DNA of 64,000 bases from Calvatia gigantea (Eukaryota; Basidiomycota; Agaricomycetes; Agaricales; Lycoperdaceae), in NCBI GenBank assembly GCA_025093985.1, contig JACAAK010000004.1, positions 4,092,001-4,156,000 of the forward strand, given 5' to 3'. The notes under the pieces are model-generated. The model made no database searches. It was not told where the DNA came from and saw only the letters and a program-made list of their open reading frames with translations. A program made the translations under genes and the position numbers. Shown piece after piece: positions 1-10,463 of the stretch; within the stretch, counting starts at the first letter, position 1; the number at the start of each line of letters is the position of its first letter.

Positions 1-35
1 GTTTCCGGGGTCTATGCGGTCATTATTCAACTTAC

Positions 36-596
36 TGTTTACGAAGTTGCAGCCTGCAACGGAATTGCACATGGCCTTACAGTCTAAAATTTGTTCCCTC
101 GCACATCAGTAATCCCTTGCTACTAGGCTGGGCTGTGGTTTAGCAACTCTCACCCTTAACGGTATCAACAAGACCAAATGTAAGGTAATCTTTGGCCTGA
201 GTCGCACCAGAAAGGTTGGAAAATGTTTTTTTGTAACCATCAGAGGGTGGAGGACGGGTTGGGGGGCATCGCAAAGCATGCGGGAAGTGCTTCACATGCT
301 TGCAAATACCCTAAGTAGTCGAAGCAGGACACGATCAGCAACTCCTCTCGATAAATAAAGCTATAAGTAAGTGAACTCACCCGGTAGAGATGGACGATGC
401 CATGGTAGCCACCAGGACGGTCGCCAAAGTACCAGCCAGGATAAGCGCCGTGCTCCCAAGGGGGGAGTGGTGCTCCATAGCAGTTTCCAGCGTTTAGGAC
501 CGTATCCGGACCACCCCTTGCCTCGGGGGTCAAAGGTGAAGCAACAACAAGTGCGGAGCCAAAGGCGAGAACGGAAAGAAGGCTAGTAAAATGCAT
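36..596 (-). CDS. Secreted protein, fruit-body-specific-protein-A type (3' end off window)
   Basis: Three exons are visible: 381-596, 154-310 and 36-83, with introns 311-380 and 84-153 (70 bp each, GTGAG donors, TTAG acceptors). A third donor (GTAAG, 31-35) shows the gene continues past the left edge. The frame stays open across both joins (72 codons; 157 nt; 48 nt). The chosen ATG at 594-596 opens directly into a signal peptide (MHFTSLLSVLAFGSALVVAS). The mature part has a Tyr/Trp/Pro-rich stretch (YGAPLPPWEHG, PGWYFGD), a Pro-rich stretch, then TFSNLSGATQAKDYLTFG and the cysteine motif DCKAMCNSVAGCNFVN. I recall this order from a secreted Agaricomycete family annotated as fruit-body specific protein A, with a PAN/apple-like fold; the biochemical role is unknown. 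Longer upstream ATGs at up to 800 lack a signal peptide and overlap the promoter, so I rejected them. Confidence 0.8.
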
Positions 597-670
597 CTTA
601 GACAAGTTCAGATTCGGAGGCGGGTAGCAGTGAGCGACCTGAGGCTGGATAATATACGAACTTCCATGCC

Positions 671-680
671 CTCTTTTATA
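671..680 (-). promoter_or_regulatory. TATA box of the secreted-protein gene
   Basis: The minus strand reads TATAAAAGAG here, about 75-85 bp upstream of the chosen ATG at 596. That is a normal fungal core-promoter distance and supports starting at 596 rather than at the upstream ATG at 800. Confidence 0.55.
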
Positions 681-2103
681 CACCTTTTGTTGCAGGAAAC
701 TGAACTGGGATGTGGGGTCACTTTCGTAACAGACCATGATCTGGGTTTGGCCGTAATGTGGAGGGGAGCGGAGAATGAGTTGCTCGGAGCTGAATCGCAT
801 TTACGAAAACCAAAAGTGTAAATTCGGCACCGCTCTGTCCGAGATACATGTCAGTGGTACCTGGTTGCAGGAGCTGCCGTTATCAGTGCACGATACGAGC
901 TCGTATGGCAGTAGTGTAGGACGTGAAAGAGGTCATAGATCGCGACATCCAAATATTTCACCGTCATCATGTAGCTCAAGTTCAGCCCGCAGACTGACCT
1001 TCATGCGGTGAAACTGAGGGAAAACATATTTTAAAAAGAGAGGGTGGGCCCGTTTCGAAATCTGATGCCTTGCTGAAGGGTGCTGCCCCACGACTCGGTG
1101 GCCGCTCTTGCACAAATTAATTAAACATGAGTACATTTTCGCAGTCTATTTGACTGAATATCTGTATGTGTACTTGCTGTCTACTCATATCCGACAATAC
1201 CTCGCCCACCTAAACCTCTACTCACCACGAATTGAACCAGCTGACCCCAGGAGCAACCAGAACTTCTCCATGTAGGTAATTTACTTGGTGTACGCGCTAA
1301 TTCTAACGGAGCGGGCATTAACATCAGGAGCTTATTTGAGTGATCGACATGAGCCTCAACTGTTAGTTTTTTAATTTTGGTTCGATCTCGTGGCCCTTTG
1401 GATACTCCAAGGGATATACACCCTTCACCTTCGTCAGGACAAAATCCTCTCACCAGATCATTTTGGTGAAGCAGCTTAACATATCCATATCATCGAAATC
1501 CCTGGTGTCCATTCCCTAGTATTCTAGCCAGGAGCGTACCTGAGGGACGTTGAGTTTCCAACCGGCAAACCATCTGGACATGACAAGAACTGATTGATAG
1601 ATTAGACAACATCTAATGTGTCGGGATTTGTGAGGTGTACCAGAATAGATATGTGGCTTTTCCTCTGAGATGTAAAAAGCTGCGAAAGAGCGGAGGGGGG
1701 TATGGGGTGGGGGACAATAAATATCACGTGGCCTGTCTAGGTTTTTCTTGGTGGAGATCAATTCAAAAGAAAATGATACTGAAGTATCCCAAGACTAAGG
1801 AAAGCGGTGATCCCGCCCTAAGCGCCCATTCACCTTCATCCTATCATCCACGGATATTTTTAACATGCTCATGAAACAGGCCGTCAAGTAGCGCGAAACG
1901 AAGTCCGTGTCTATTACACCATACGACACAAAGGTTATCATGTAAGTAAACGAGCGTGCGAGGTATACTTAACACTATGACAAATGTCAGGATAATATAA
2001 AGTTCAAAATGTGACCCCAACATAAGTAATCCATCACTCTCACAACAGTCAAAACAACAAGAATAAAACATTCAACTCATATCCAACTATCATCGGAGAT
2101 CAT
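681..2103. other. Intergenic, no gene seen
   Basis: Only short overlapping ORFs on both strands, with no recognisable domain, splice-linked frame or repeat. It separates two minus-strand genes. The part nearest 681 is probably upstream promoter sequence of the 36-596 gene; the part nearest 2103 would hold the 3' UTR of the pseudogene. Confidence 0.4.
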
Positions 2104-3432
2104 TTAAGAAAAGAAAAGCGACGCAAAAACGACGCCGAGAACGGACACGCCAGAAATAGCAAGAGCCGACGCGTCGCTTGAAGTGTTTGAAGAAGAGGCG
2201 GCGTCACCACTGCGAGTAGCCGAACCTGACGCTTGGGGTGTAGCACCGCGACTCGCCGAAGCGACACCGGAAGCAGAGCCAGAGGCACCAGCCGGTGACG
2301 ACGGAACAGCATTAGTAAGAGTCGGCAAGGCCGCGAACAGCTCAGTACTAGCGTGACTAACACAGTTCGAGGAAGCGGGAACGCGGGCGGTATATGGAAT
2401 CGACGTGATGGCACCGAGAGATTGGGGGGGTTGGGTATAAGTGACGACAGCACCGTTGGTAGTGTAGACACCAGGGGGATCTTGGTTCTCGCCTTGGCAG
2501 GCTTCGAAAGTCCCGTTTTGGGCCTTGTTGGGTGCGTTGTAGGCACAGCCAATACGATCATAAATGTGTTGGCAGAGTTGGGCGGCGTTGGGACCTTTAG
2601 GGTCACAGACCTTGAAACAGAACGCATTACCACCCATGAAGCTGAAAATATTGTGAGTAAAAAGCGAGGCTTGAAAACGGGGAAGGAACGTACTTGTGCC
2701 CTTTAATAACTTGCGTGAATTGGCCGTTGAATGCAGTAGAGAAAACAATTCCACCCATAGGGTTACCACGCTAGTGGACAGTATAAGTTACGGAGTTGAT
2801 CACAAGTAGGTGGGGGGGGGGGGCTTTACTAACCAGATCAGTACCGTGGGGGTCCATTTCACCACCGAAATCGTCAGTGGCCAGGTTGATAAACGTCTGA
2901 TCAATGAAGCCGACTACCTGAGCGTAGTCTGGAGTCTTGATATATTGGACACCCTGGAGGGCACCAGCGGGGATGAGACGGGTGCCACGACCTGGCTTGG
3001 TGCACTAGGCGACCATCTCGCCTTCTTTGTCGGCAACAACGGAACCGGGAGCCGAAGGGGCCCATAGGCAGAAGTCCGTAACGAAAAAATTGATGGGTGG
3101 GGCCCGGTAGGCACACGTGGCAACGGGTGTCGCGTACCATCGAGACCGTTCAAGAAAGAGGTCTGACAAAGGGAGTTAAAGCCTTCAGTAGTGGAATTGC
3201 AGCGGTTGTACCCAAGTTATTGACCACGGATGAGACCAGTGTCGGTATCGACTTTGTCGGGCTGCGGAAAAGAGTTGATACAAGGTGGCAACGGTATGAT
3301 CCTGCTTACGATGCCCGAGGGGTATGTGAAGCCAGTTTTTGAGGCTAGAGGGGTAGCGGGGAATGTCCCGGTGACCTGAGCGCTAACAACAGCACCAGAC
3401 AACAAAGCAAAGGCAGCGGAGAGGGAGAACAT
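2104..3432 (-). pseudogene. Macrofage-activating-glycoprotein-like secreted protein, decayed
   Basis: Five exons can be traced: 3310-3432, 3138-3261, 2834-3075, 2694-2770 and 2104-2641. Exon 1 gives a signal peptide (MFSLSAAFALLSGAVVSAQ). Later exons give GYNRCNSTTEG, DFCLWAPSAPGSVVADKEGE, QVVGFIDQTFINLATDDFGG, a Cys-rich block (CFKVCDPKGP ... CQHIYDRIGCAYN), then a Ser/Thr/Ala-rich stalk and a hydrophobic tail suggestive of a GPI anchor. From memory this is the secreted Agaricomycete family annotated as macrofage activating glycoprotein. Three lesions break it: an in-frame TAA in exon 2 just before LGYNRC; loss of the intron-2 acceptor (TTACGG where TTACAG is expected at ~3076-3081); and a TAG in exon 3 replacing the Tyr expected in the EMVA(Y)C motif. 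Introns 1, 3 and 4 are still canonical. The 5' flank is CT-rich as in expressed fungal genes. Confidence 0.75.
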
Positions 3433-4837
3433 TGAGGTAGAAAAAAAGAGCGAAGGAGTCGGGAGAGAGAGAAAAAGATGGGATGTGGGACAACACTGCC
3501 CGCCAGCCGTCCTTTATGATCTCAACATGTGACAACCCTATTTTCGTACTTCTGCAAAAATAGTCCCTCCAGCCTGCTCTGTACAGACACCAAACACAGC
3601 ATAATGGGAGTAGCTCAGAGCCTCAGAAGGCGACGACTGCCCTCGAATGTATGCATACTCAGGAGCTAGCAGAGCTTGATTCTGATGGATGGATGGCTGT
3701 GGTAACTGCGGAATCCTTCCAACTGGATCCTGGCCTCGCGTAGCCGGTCATGTTTTGGAAGGACACTGCCAGTTGTTCGGCGCGACACTGCTGCCGTGCT
3801 ACTGAGGTTTTGAATGGTCGGAGATTGAATATTGAACGCTTGAGCCGCAGCGCAAGTTGAGTGACGAAGGAGACAATGGGTGGACCAACGTGGCCAGCGT
3901 CCGAAAATTCCTGCAAGGGAGGTAGGGGGGTTCGGTGCAAGGATTAGCTTGAAAAAGTTGGTCTTTTATAACGCACGACAGGCCGTAAGTTAATACAGTC
4001 ATCAATCACATAATGAGACAAAAAATCTTATTTTGAAAAATGCTGCGGCCACAATGGGTTACACAAGAAACAACTGTAATATATGCAATCACTAATGTCT
4101 TAGCAATGTCCTTTCTCAATTTTGAGCAAAGGGAATGAGTATTTCAAGGACAATTCAATGATTTGTATGGAGGTGTCATTTCGGCTGTTATCATTGATTG
4201 ATACAAAACCGCACGGGCTGCCAAGTTATGATCCTTGGCTTTTTGACCCACCTTGATTTCTTGGGTATTGTGGGGGTCCCATTGGAGTATATAGAATGAG
4301 GTAAATTGATCTGTGGGTGGAGGTGCAGATTGTAGCAATTTCAACAATGGTCATACTGAGGACCCTATGTATATAAGGTGACCATAAGACACATTTGACC
4401 ACCTGTACAGCATCCCAGATACAAACAGTGCTTTATATGTGTACTGGTTATTCCGCATAACTGTAACTTACCATCTTTTGCAGTTTACATGATGTTGTAC
4501 TTCGGTTCCTCATATATATTGTGCTCAGGATTTTTGAAACACATTAATTTGAGGAAAATTGAGGCATAAAAATCGAAATTTTGGAATTTCCTGAAGCAGT
4601 ATCCTAGCACAATTACTTTATCTTTACAGCAGTCATTAAACTACATATTTTACAAAAGGTTTGAGGTCAATTGGTGAAGAACTCGACCCAGGAGATTGTT
4701 TTGTCTCGTTGTGTGACGTTGTCGCGTTGGCTGATTGATGACTGTACCAAGAGTCTTGGCATCCCAGCCTCTCAAAGCCCAAACGTCCAGGCTTGTGTGT
4801 TTATTGATCAGTATTGATTCGTGACACCACATTCATC
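3433..4837. other. Intergenic, no gene seen
   Basis: Contains the presumed promoter of the 2104-3432 pseudogene (CT-rich run at ~3440-3480) and otherwise only short unsupported ORFs. I recognise no RNA gene or transposon here. Confidence 0.4.
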
Positions 4838-5652
4838 ACACCTGAAACCAATCAGGATTGTTACCCATCACAGAAGGTACCCAAAATCCTATTCAAAATA
4901 TAAAATCGTGGGATATCTCGGGATGCCCCACAAGTTTTATTATAGATATAGAATAGATTAATAAATTATTGTGAACTACTGATCCGGGAACCCGATTGAA
5001 AAACAATAAGCAGCCATTATTGAAAATCATTTTTTTGTCTCTGCACCGGACACTGATCCTTACTCCGTTTTTGAATCCACTCGGAAATCGGTACCTTGCA
5101 CCGAGTCTTCCACCAATTCAAAGTCGGGACGGGTATAAGGTTGAGTGGCCCACGAGTGGGCATGGGAGTGGGACACTCAGATTGGTGGCAAAACTTCCGT
5201 AGTAGAACAAATTTCATGCAGCAATGACAAGTAATTATGTACCCCGAGCCAAGATGCCAAAAAAAAACAAATACTAGATATGGGTGAGTACGAAGTTTTT
5301 GCCACCAACCTGAGTGTCCCACTCCCATGCCCACTCGTGGGCCACTCAACCTTATACCCGTCCCGACTTTGAATTGGTGGAAGACTCGGTGCAAGGTACC
5401 GATTTCCGAGTGGATTCAAAAACGGAGCAAGGATCAGTGTCCGGTGCAGAGACAAAAAAATGATTTTCAATAATGGCTGCTTATTGTTTTTCAATCGGGT
5501 TCCCGGATCAGTAGTTCACAATAATTTATTAATCTATTCTATATCTATAATAAAACTTGTGGGGCGTCCCGAGATATCCCACGATTTTATATTTTGAATA
5601 GGATTTTGGGTACCTTCTGTGATGGGTAACAATCCTGATTGGTTTCAGGTGT
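4838..5652. repeat. Fold-back element: long inverted repeat, ~361-bp arms
   Basis: The left arm (4838-~5198) is matched almost perfectly by the reverse complement of the right arm (~5291-5652), with only a few mismatches and a 1-nt indel near the centre. The unique centre is ~92 bp. The outer ends read ACACCTGAAACC...GGTTTCAGGTGT. There is no coding capacity beyond mirror-image shadow ORFs. This is the form of a non-autonomous fold-back DNA element, or of a recent inverted duplication. I see no clear target-site duplication in the flanks. Confidence 0.8.
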
Positions 5653-6358
5653 CAACAGCTCATGCGAGCAATGACGGCGCGATATTCTCACTTCAATCCA
5701 AACAAGAGATCCTCTCGCCCCATTATACCCCCGTATAAGTAATCCCTGTCAAGGTTCCCCGTCCCAGGGGGCGGTTATGAGCGAACAGTTGAGTTGCCAC
5801 CGCGGACAATTAGGACAAAGGGTCGCCGTGCCACCCCGTGCTTGCTCTCAAAGCCAAACTTGGCTGCCTCACACTCCGGGGGATTAACGTTCAACAACCC
5901 GAGATGTTGATGGCTCGTAATAATCCTTGTGACTACTAGTATAAGGGGCTATTGTACATAGTACATAGACGAAATTTAGGATGATGTGAAGCTTAAATAT
6001 GCTCAAGGCGAGCCGCATGACAAGACGTGGGCCGGGTGACCTCAGCATTCGCGTCATTCCATTCACCCCTCATCAGTGCTATGATTGGATCATCCCCACC
6101 TAAGCCAGACTCCTATCCAGTCACACGGGACGCTCTTTGAAGTTATACCGAAACTTTTTCAACTGCTAACGCGTCCCAGGGTTGATGGGGCAGCATTATT
6201 TTTGCAGCTCCTTGCCTAAACCGAAGGAAAAAGCTCAGTTGCGGTGTCGTGGTTGAGAGCATCACTCATCATGCATCGTGGTCCAACGTGAGGGAGTAAA
6301 TTGATATTACCTGAGTTGTTTGTGTAACGTAGTTGACATCAAAATTCTCTACTTTACT
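5653..6358. other. Intergenic, no gene seen
   Basis: Separates the fold-back repeat from the 3' end of the Crinkler-kinase gene. Only short ORFs without features; the right end should contain that gene's 3' UTR. Confidence 0.4.
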
Positions 6359-8280
6359 TTACAAAGGTGGCAGATCGAACATGAAATCCACCATTTGAAG
6401 ATCGTGTTTCGGGAGAATTAGCTCGCCATCCACTGCCCCATCCGGTCGGTTCACCTGCCTGAGGTTCACGTACATTGGGTAACGTGCCTCACTAACCCGT
6501 CCGGCCCAATCAAAATCCACCAACATGAAGTCGTCGTGGCGGTTTGGGTCATTCCCAATGAAGAAATTCACATCACGCAGATCACCATGAACATAGCCCT
6601 CTTGATGGAGGCCGTTAACAAGAGTGACGATCGCATCCCGGAGAGGCTGGAGACTTCCAACTGCATCCCGGGAATGGGTAAATTGGTGATAGGAGCTCTG
6701 GAGGGAAGTTGGGGGCGGATTGCGATCAGAAATATCAAGGGCCTCCATGACAACCATATTCCAATCCGCAGCCAACGAATTGTAGGCAAGGAGCTCCGGG
6801 GCGTGCCCCCTCCCAGCACATAGACGGTGCGCACCAGGACAGTACCCTTTCACAAACTTGATGCAAATTTCTCTATTATCCTGAGTCTTGGCAAAGAAGA
6901 TACGCTCTTCCCTGTTGGGTTGCCTTTCGTTGTAGGCAAAGTGATGACGTCGTCCCAGCTCGTCGTCAAAGTATTCACGATACGGGCAGTCCAGTATAAA
7001 ATGGGGCACACCAGGATCCAAAATCGTTGGGCTAGATATCAGGCCCGAATAATAGTCCCGCAATTCGTCCAGGGCGATCCTCAACGCACCAAATGTTCGC
7101 GCGATCAAATCCTGGACCGCTCGATCTGTAGGATGGGCGAAGAGGGGTAGAATGGGGCCGAGGATATCCGAGTGAATTTTGTCAGTGAACACGGTGGCGG
7201 AAAACGCGATGCACGGTCCTACAGGCAGTCAATGGGTACGGAAATTAATATCCAAACTAAGTTTTACCAAAGAGAATAATTTGAAAGCAAGGAAGGACGG
7301 AACGATGTTGCCAAGCTCGGGGAAACTGTTTCAGGAAACTCCCATAGTAGCAAAGTGCTTCCAGGAAAGGCTCAGAAGGCCCCGCGCTGCCGACTTCATT
7401 CTTTGCTTCTAAAATGACCATAACAAAATCTCCAAGTTGCATATGTCCGTCAGTGCGGAGACCTGAAGCACCAACGGAGCCAGCGCGAATTTCAATGTCA
7501 TACTCTGCCAGTATTGAGCGAAACTCGTGAGCGCGGACACCTTCCTCCACATAAAAGCGGGACATGTGCGCCGAGAGAGCCAGTGCCAATCGTTTATCTT
7601 GAAGCGTTGGCTCGTGGGTGGTGCAATTGTCGACGAATTTACCAACAACCTCATGAAGAAGCGTCGTTGGGAAGGAGGCGGATGCATCGTGCGGTCGGTT
7701 GCAAAGGAAAGAAAATTCTGTCTCTCGTTGGTGTCTAGAAAATTCACTTGGGGCTGCGGCAGAAGAAGGTGCTTTCTTCGGTAGGTCATTCTCGATGTAT
7801 CGCTTTCGCTCGTTGAGAAGAGTGGTGGCAGTTGAGGGCTGCACGGGCACCCCTATGTCGAAGGGTCAAACAATCTCTCAAAGGAAAAGAGAATTGGCAA
7901 ACCCGGAATTTCAAGGACAACTTGGATCCGACGCACGTCCTCTCGCGGAAAGCCATAATCGGACAGTGGTAGGAAAGGGTCCATCAAGACAGCAACCGTG
8001 GAAGGATCTCGTATATTGACTTTCCCATCGTCGATATCGCCTGGAGCGGCAGGTTCGTGAAGCTTCAAGAAAATGGATGAGTCCAGGTTGGACATTCTCC
8101 GAAAGACAAAGCACATACTTTCCAGAGCTTAATCCACCTCACCTCGTGCAGGAATCCACGCATCCCCCTTACCAACTCCCTCAGTTCGCTCACGATAGCA
8201 TTCTCGTCAATTTTGACGCTTAACATCGATTGGGCGGTATTTTCGTAGCCCGCAAGAGCACAATGTATGAAGATCAACAT
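6359..8280 (-). CDS. Crinkler-headed nuclease-like/kinase protein, 4 exons, 588 aa
   Basis: Exons 8119-8280, 7903-8062, 7268-7852 and 6359-7218 (introns 56, 50 and 49 bp) join in frame to 1,767 nt. Residues ~1-105 resemble the ubiquitin-like Crinkler header: MLIFIHCALAG ... KLWK, spliced to LHEPAAPGD ... DPFLPLSDYGF ... VVLEIPG. Residues ~108-302 contain E256-A-K258 with an acidic residue upstream (D242), resembling the E-x-K of PD-(D/E)xK nucleases. Residues ~390-588 are kinase-like: K423 in CIKFV, E444 as a possible helix-C Glu, HGDLRDVN (H513, D515, N520) and DFDWAG (D537) in place of DFG. Little follows the DFD motif, as I recall for fungal members of this type. Crinkler proteins are known as oomycete and fungal effectors or conflict proteins; here the nucleus is only an inferred site. 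The start at 8280 is chosen because it opens directly into the header; an in-frame ATG at 8325 is possible. No lesion is seen. Confidence 0.75.
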
Positions 8281-8752
8281 TCTGAGATGGCAGCAAGCAA
8301 ACGGCGTGGATGAAGGGGATATCACGCCAGCCCCCTCAATTCAAACTCAGATTCTCTTTTTTTTTAAAGTCCGCTGTCGTCAGTCATAGAAGTTGTAGTT
8401 ACCCCTGTGTAATTATATTCCACTGAGTCCATTTTATCGCTCTTGTATCGAAGTGTGGTCTAGTGTTGTCGACTTCGGTTCAGTTTGAAACTCACTAGAG
8501 TCACCACTTGGTTACGGCATCGGAATCCCTTGCCGTGCTTGGATACTAGCATCACATCGGCCAAATCAAAGTTCCCATCTGCAAATATTGGTGTATTGGC
8601 CCCACTGTGATCTCGGATTATAACCTTTATTCAATATTTTAATTCTGTTTAATACACATTGAATACACATTTAAAACATTTCATAAGGATGACTAGTTTG
8701 AACAAAAACATAGCCTGTAACAATAATTAAGTGCAAGTGATACATCCAATTT

Positions 8753-8900
8753 AGTCACCTGAGACCAATTGAGATTTGGAACTCATCACTGAGGGTACAC
8801 AAGGTTTTAGTGAGGATATAAAATTGTATACACTCTCAGGACACTGTACACATTTTATGCTAGTGGTAGAATTGGCTTATCAATTGGTGCCAATTACTGG
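8753..8900 (+). repeat. Old, diverged end of the fold-back family
   Basis: The stretch beginning CACCTGAGACCAATTGAG, followed by CATCACTGAGGGTAC and GATATAAAATTGTA, aligns by eye with the outer end of the fold-back arm at 4840-4930 (CACCTGAAACCAATCAGG, CATCACAGAAGGTAC, AATATAAAATCGTG). It is much more diverged than the two arms are from each other, so the family has older members. The rest of 8281-8935 has no recognised feature. Confidence 0.5.
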
Positions 8901-9070
8901 CCTTTCATTCTGATTCAAAAACAAGTGTTGTGATTTTGTTTTATCTACATCCACACCTCCATGTGTCTTTACCTCATGCTATCTTGTACCTGTTTCACAT
9001 CTATTACTGCCCAGCAATCTCTGTACTAACTTACACATCAACATTCCTCATATTACAGATGCTTCATGTA

Positions 9071-9282
9071 CAGTAAGGGACAAAACCGTTCCAATGTTTT
9101 GAACTTTTCAGAAGATCAGCTCATAACTCAAGGACTACTGTGGCTGTGCACTTCCTAATTTAATTGTAGATAGTCCAGTATCTTATCTAATCATATGCAA
9201 AGTATGATTATGTAATCCTTTGTTTTGGGGGAGTTATTAATTAATTAATATTTTAAGTACATTGGAACAGTTTTGTCCCTCT
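9071..9282 (+). repeat. Left terminal inverted repeat of Tc1
   Basis: This 212-bp repeat is matched by 10464-10675 in inverted orientation with few differences. Inside it, the outer tip (GGGACAAAACCGTTCCAATG) recurs inverted at the inner end (CATTGGAACAGTTTTGTCCC, ~9263-9280). Each terminus therefore has two inverted copies of the likely transposase-binding sequence. Confidence 0.88.
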
Positions 9283-9363
9283 CAAATTCTGAGCACATGA
9301 CTTCGTTTATTGCAATCAAATAAATACAAATAAAATCATGTGACCATGTAGGGTGATGTATAA

Positions 9364-10437
9364 ATGGATGTGCTTATTCTCAGGTGCAAATTAACTCCCC
9401 CACTATACCTTTACAACTATATGCGCTCTCTTTCCTCTACTCAGACCAATAGAGTCCTCTCTTACCTGGACCAAGGGAAATCTGCTCATCATATTGCTTC
9501 TATTACTGGTCTGGGAGTCAGTACTATTTCTAGGATTCGCTCCAAACATAGATCAACACTTTCCAAATCTGTTGGTGGCCGCCCATCTAAACTTTCTCCC
9601 TCTGATATCCACTATTCTGTTCGCCTCATTACCTCTCGCAAGGCTGACAATGCCTCCCAAGTCACCAAATCACTTCAAAATGTTATTGCCCAGCCTGTAT
9701 CCACCAAAACAGTGCGCAGGGCACTCAGAGGAGCTGGAATGAAGGCTGTAGTCAAGTGGAAACGACCTAAACTTACTGCTGTCCATAGGAGGAAAAGGTT
9801 GGAGTGGGCAGAAGCACATGTTAACTGGACCCTGGAGGACTGGAAGAGGGTTATTTGGACAGATGAGTCCAAAATCAATCGGTTTGGATCAGATGGAAGG
9901 GTTTGGGTATGGAAAAAGGCAGGAGAGGGGCTGAATGATAGATTGGTTGAGGGAACAGTCAAGTTTGGTGGAGGAAATGTGATGATCTGGGGTTGTATGC
10001 TGTGGGATGGAGTGGGGTTTGCCACTAAAATTGAAGGGAAGATGGATGCTGACCTTTATGTTCAAATTTTGGGGGATGAACTAAAGAGGAGCATCAGGTG
10101 GTATGGGAAGAATGAGGAGGATATGGTCTTCCAACAGGACAATGACCCCAAACACAAGAGCAAAAAGGCTACAAACTGGCTAGATGAGTCTGAATTGGAG
10201 GTTATGGTATGGCCCCCACAGTCTCCAGACCTTAATCCCATTGAACATCTCTGGACTCACCTCAAGAATAAGCTGGGAGAGTATGATACTCCTCCTGATA
10301 GCATGAATACCCTATGGGAGAGGATACAAAAGGAGTGGGATGACATAGAACCAGAAGTGTGTCAGAATCTGATAGAGAGTATGCCTAGGAGGGTCCAGGC
10401 AGTTTTACAGGCCAAGGGAGCTTATACCAGGTACTAG
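9364..10437 (+). CDS. Tc1-type transposase (DD34E), 357 aa
   Basis: Cut-and-paste transposase acting on the flanking inverted repeats. The N-terminal ~90 residues form a paired helix-turn-helix-like DNA-binding region (SYLDQGKSAHHIASITGLG, VSTISRIRSKH) ending in the GRPSKLS linker typical of Tc1. The DDE domain shows the three catalytic acids: D in VIWTDESKINRFG, D in VFQQDNDPKHKSKK and E in SPDLNPIEHLW, with 34 residues between the second D and the E (DD34E). The length is normal for the family and no stop or frameshift is present. Translation may instead start at the ATG at 9421 (MRSLSS), which would drop 19 poorly conserved residues. The CpG content is not noticeably different from its old surroundings. 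Confidence 0.92.
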   Translation: MDVLILRCKLTPPLYLYNYMRSLSSTQTNRVLSYLDQGKSAHHIASITGLGVSTISRIRSKHRSTLSKSVGGRPSKLSPSDIHYSVRLITSRKADNASQVTKSLQNVIAQPVSTKTVRRALRGAGMKAVVKWKRPKLTAVHRRKRLEWAEAHVNWTLEDWKRVIWTDESKINRFGSDGRVWVWKKAGEGLNDRLVEGTVKFGGGNVMIWGCMLWDGVGFATKIEGKMDADLYVQILGDELKRSIRWYGKNEEDMVFQQDNDPKHKSKKATNWLDESELEVMVWPPQSPDLNPIEHLWTHLKNKLGEYDTPPDSMNTLWERIQKEWDDIEPEVCQNLIESMPRRVQAVLQAKGAYTRY

Positions 10438-10463
10438 AATACCCATTTTGTATATAAATTTCA

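Noticed and set aside
240..800. Single 186-aa minus-strand ORF starting at 800
   Set aside because: Its first 68 codons cover the TATA box and 5' flank, and its last codons read through an intron. The spliced model from 596 has a signal peptide and recovers conserved downstream exons.
4996..5494. Two similar small ORFs on opposite strands
   Set aside because: They are mirror images caused by the inverted repeat, not genes.
1844..6066. Possible shared repeat between ~1950-2020 and ~5950-6015
   Set aside because: Both encode a similar short string on the minus strand (FELYIIL/FKLHIIL), but the nucleotide match is short and patchy, too weak to support without alignment statistics.
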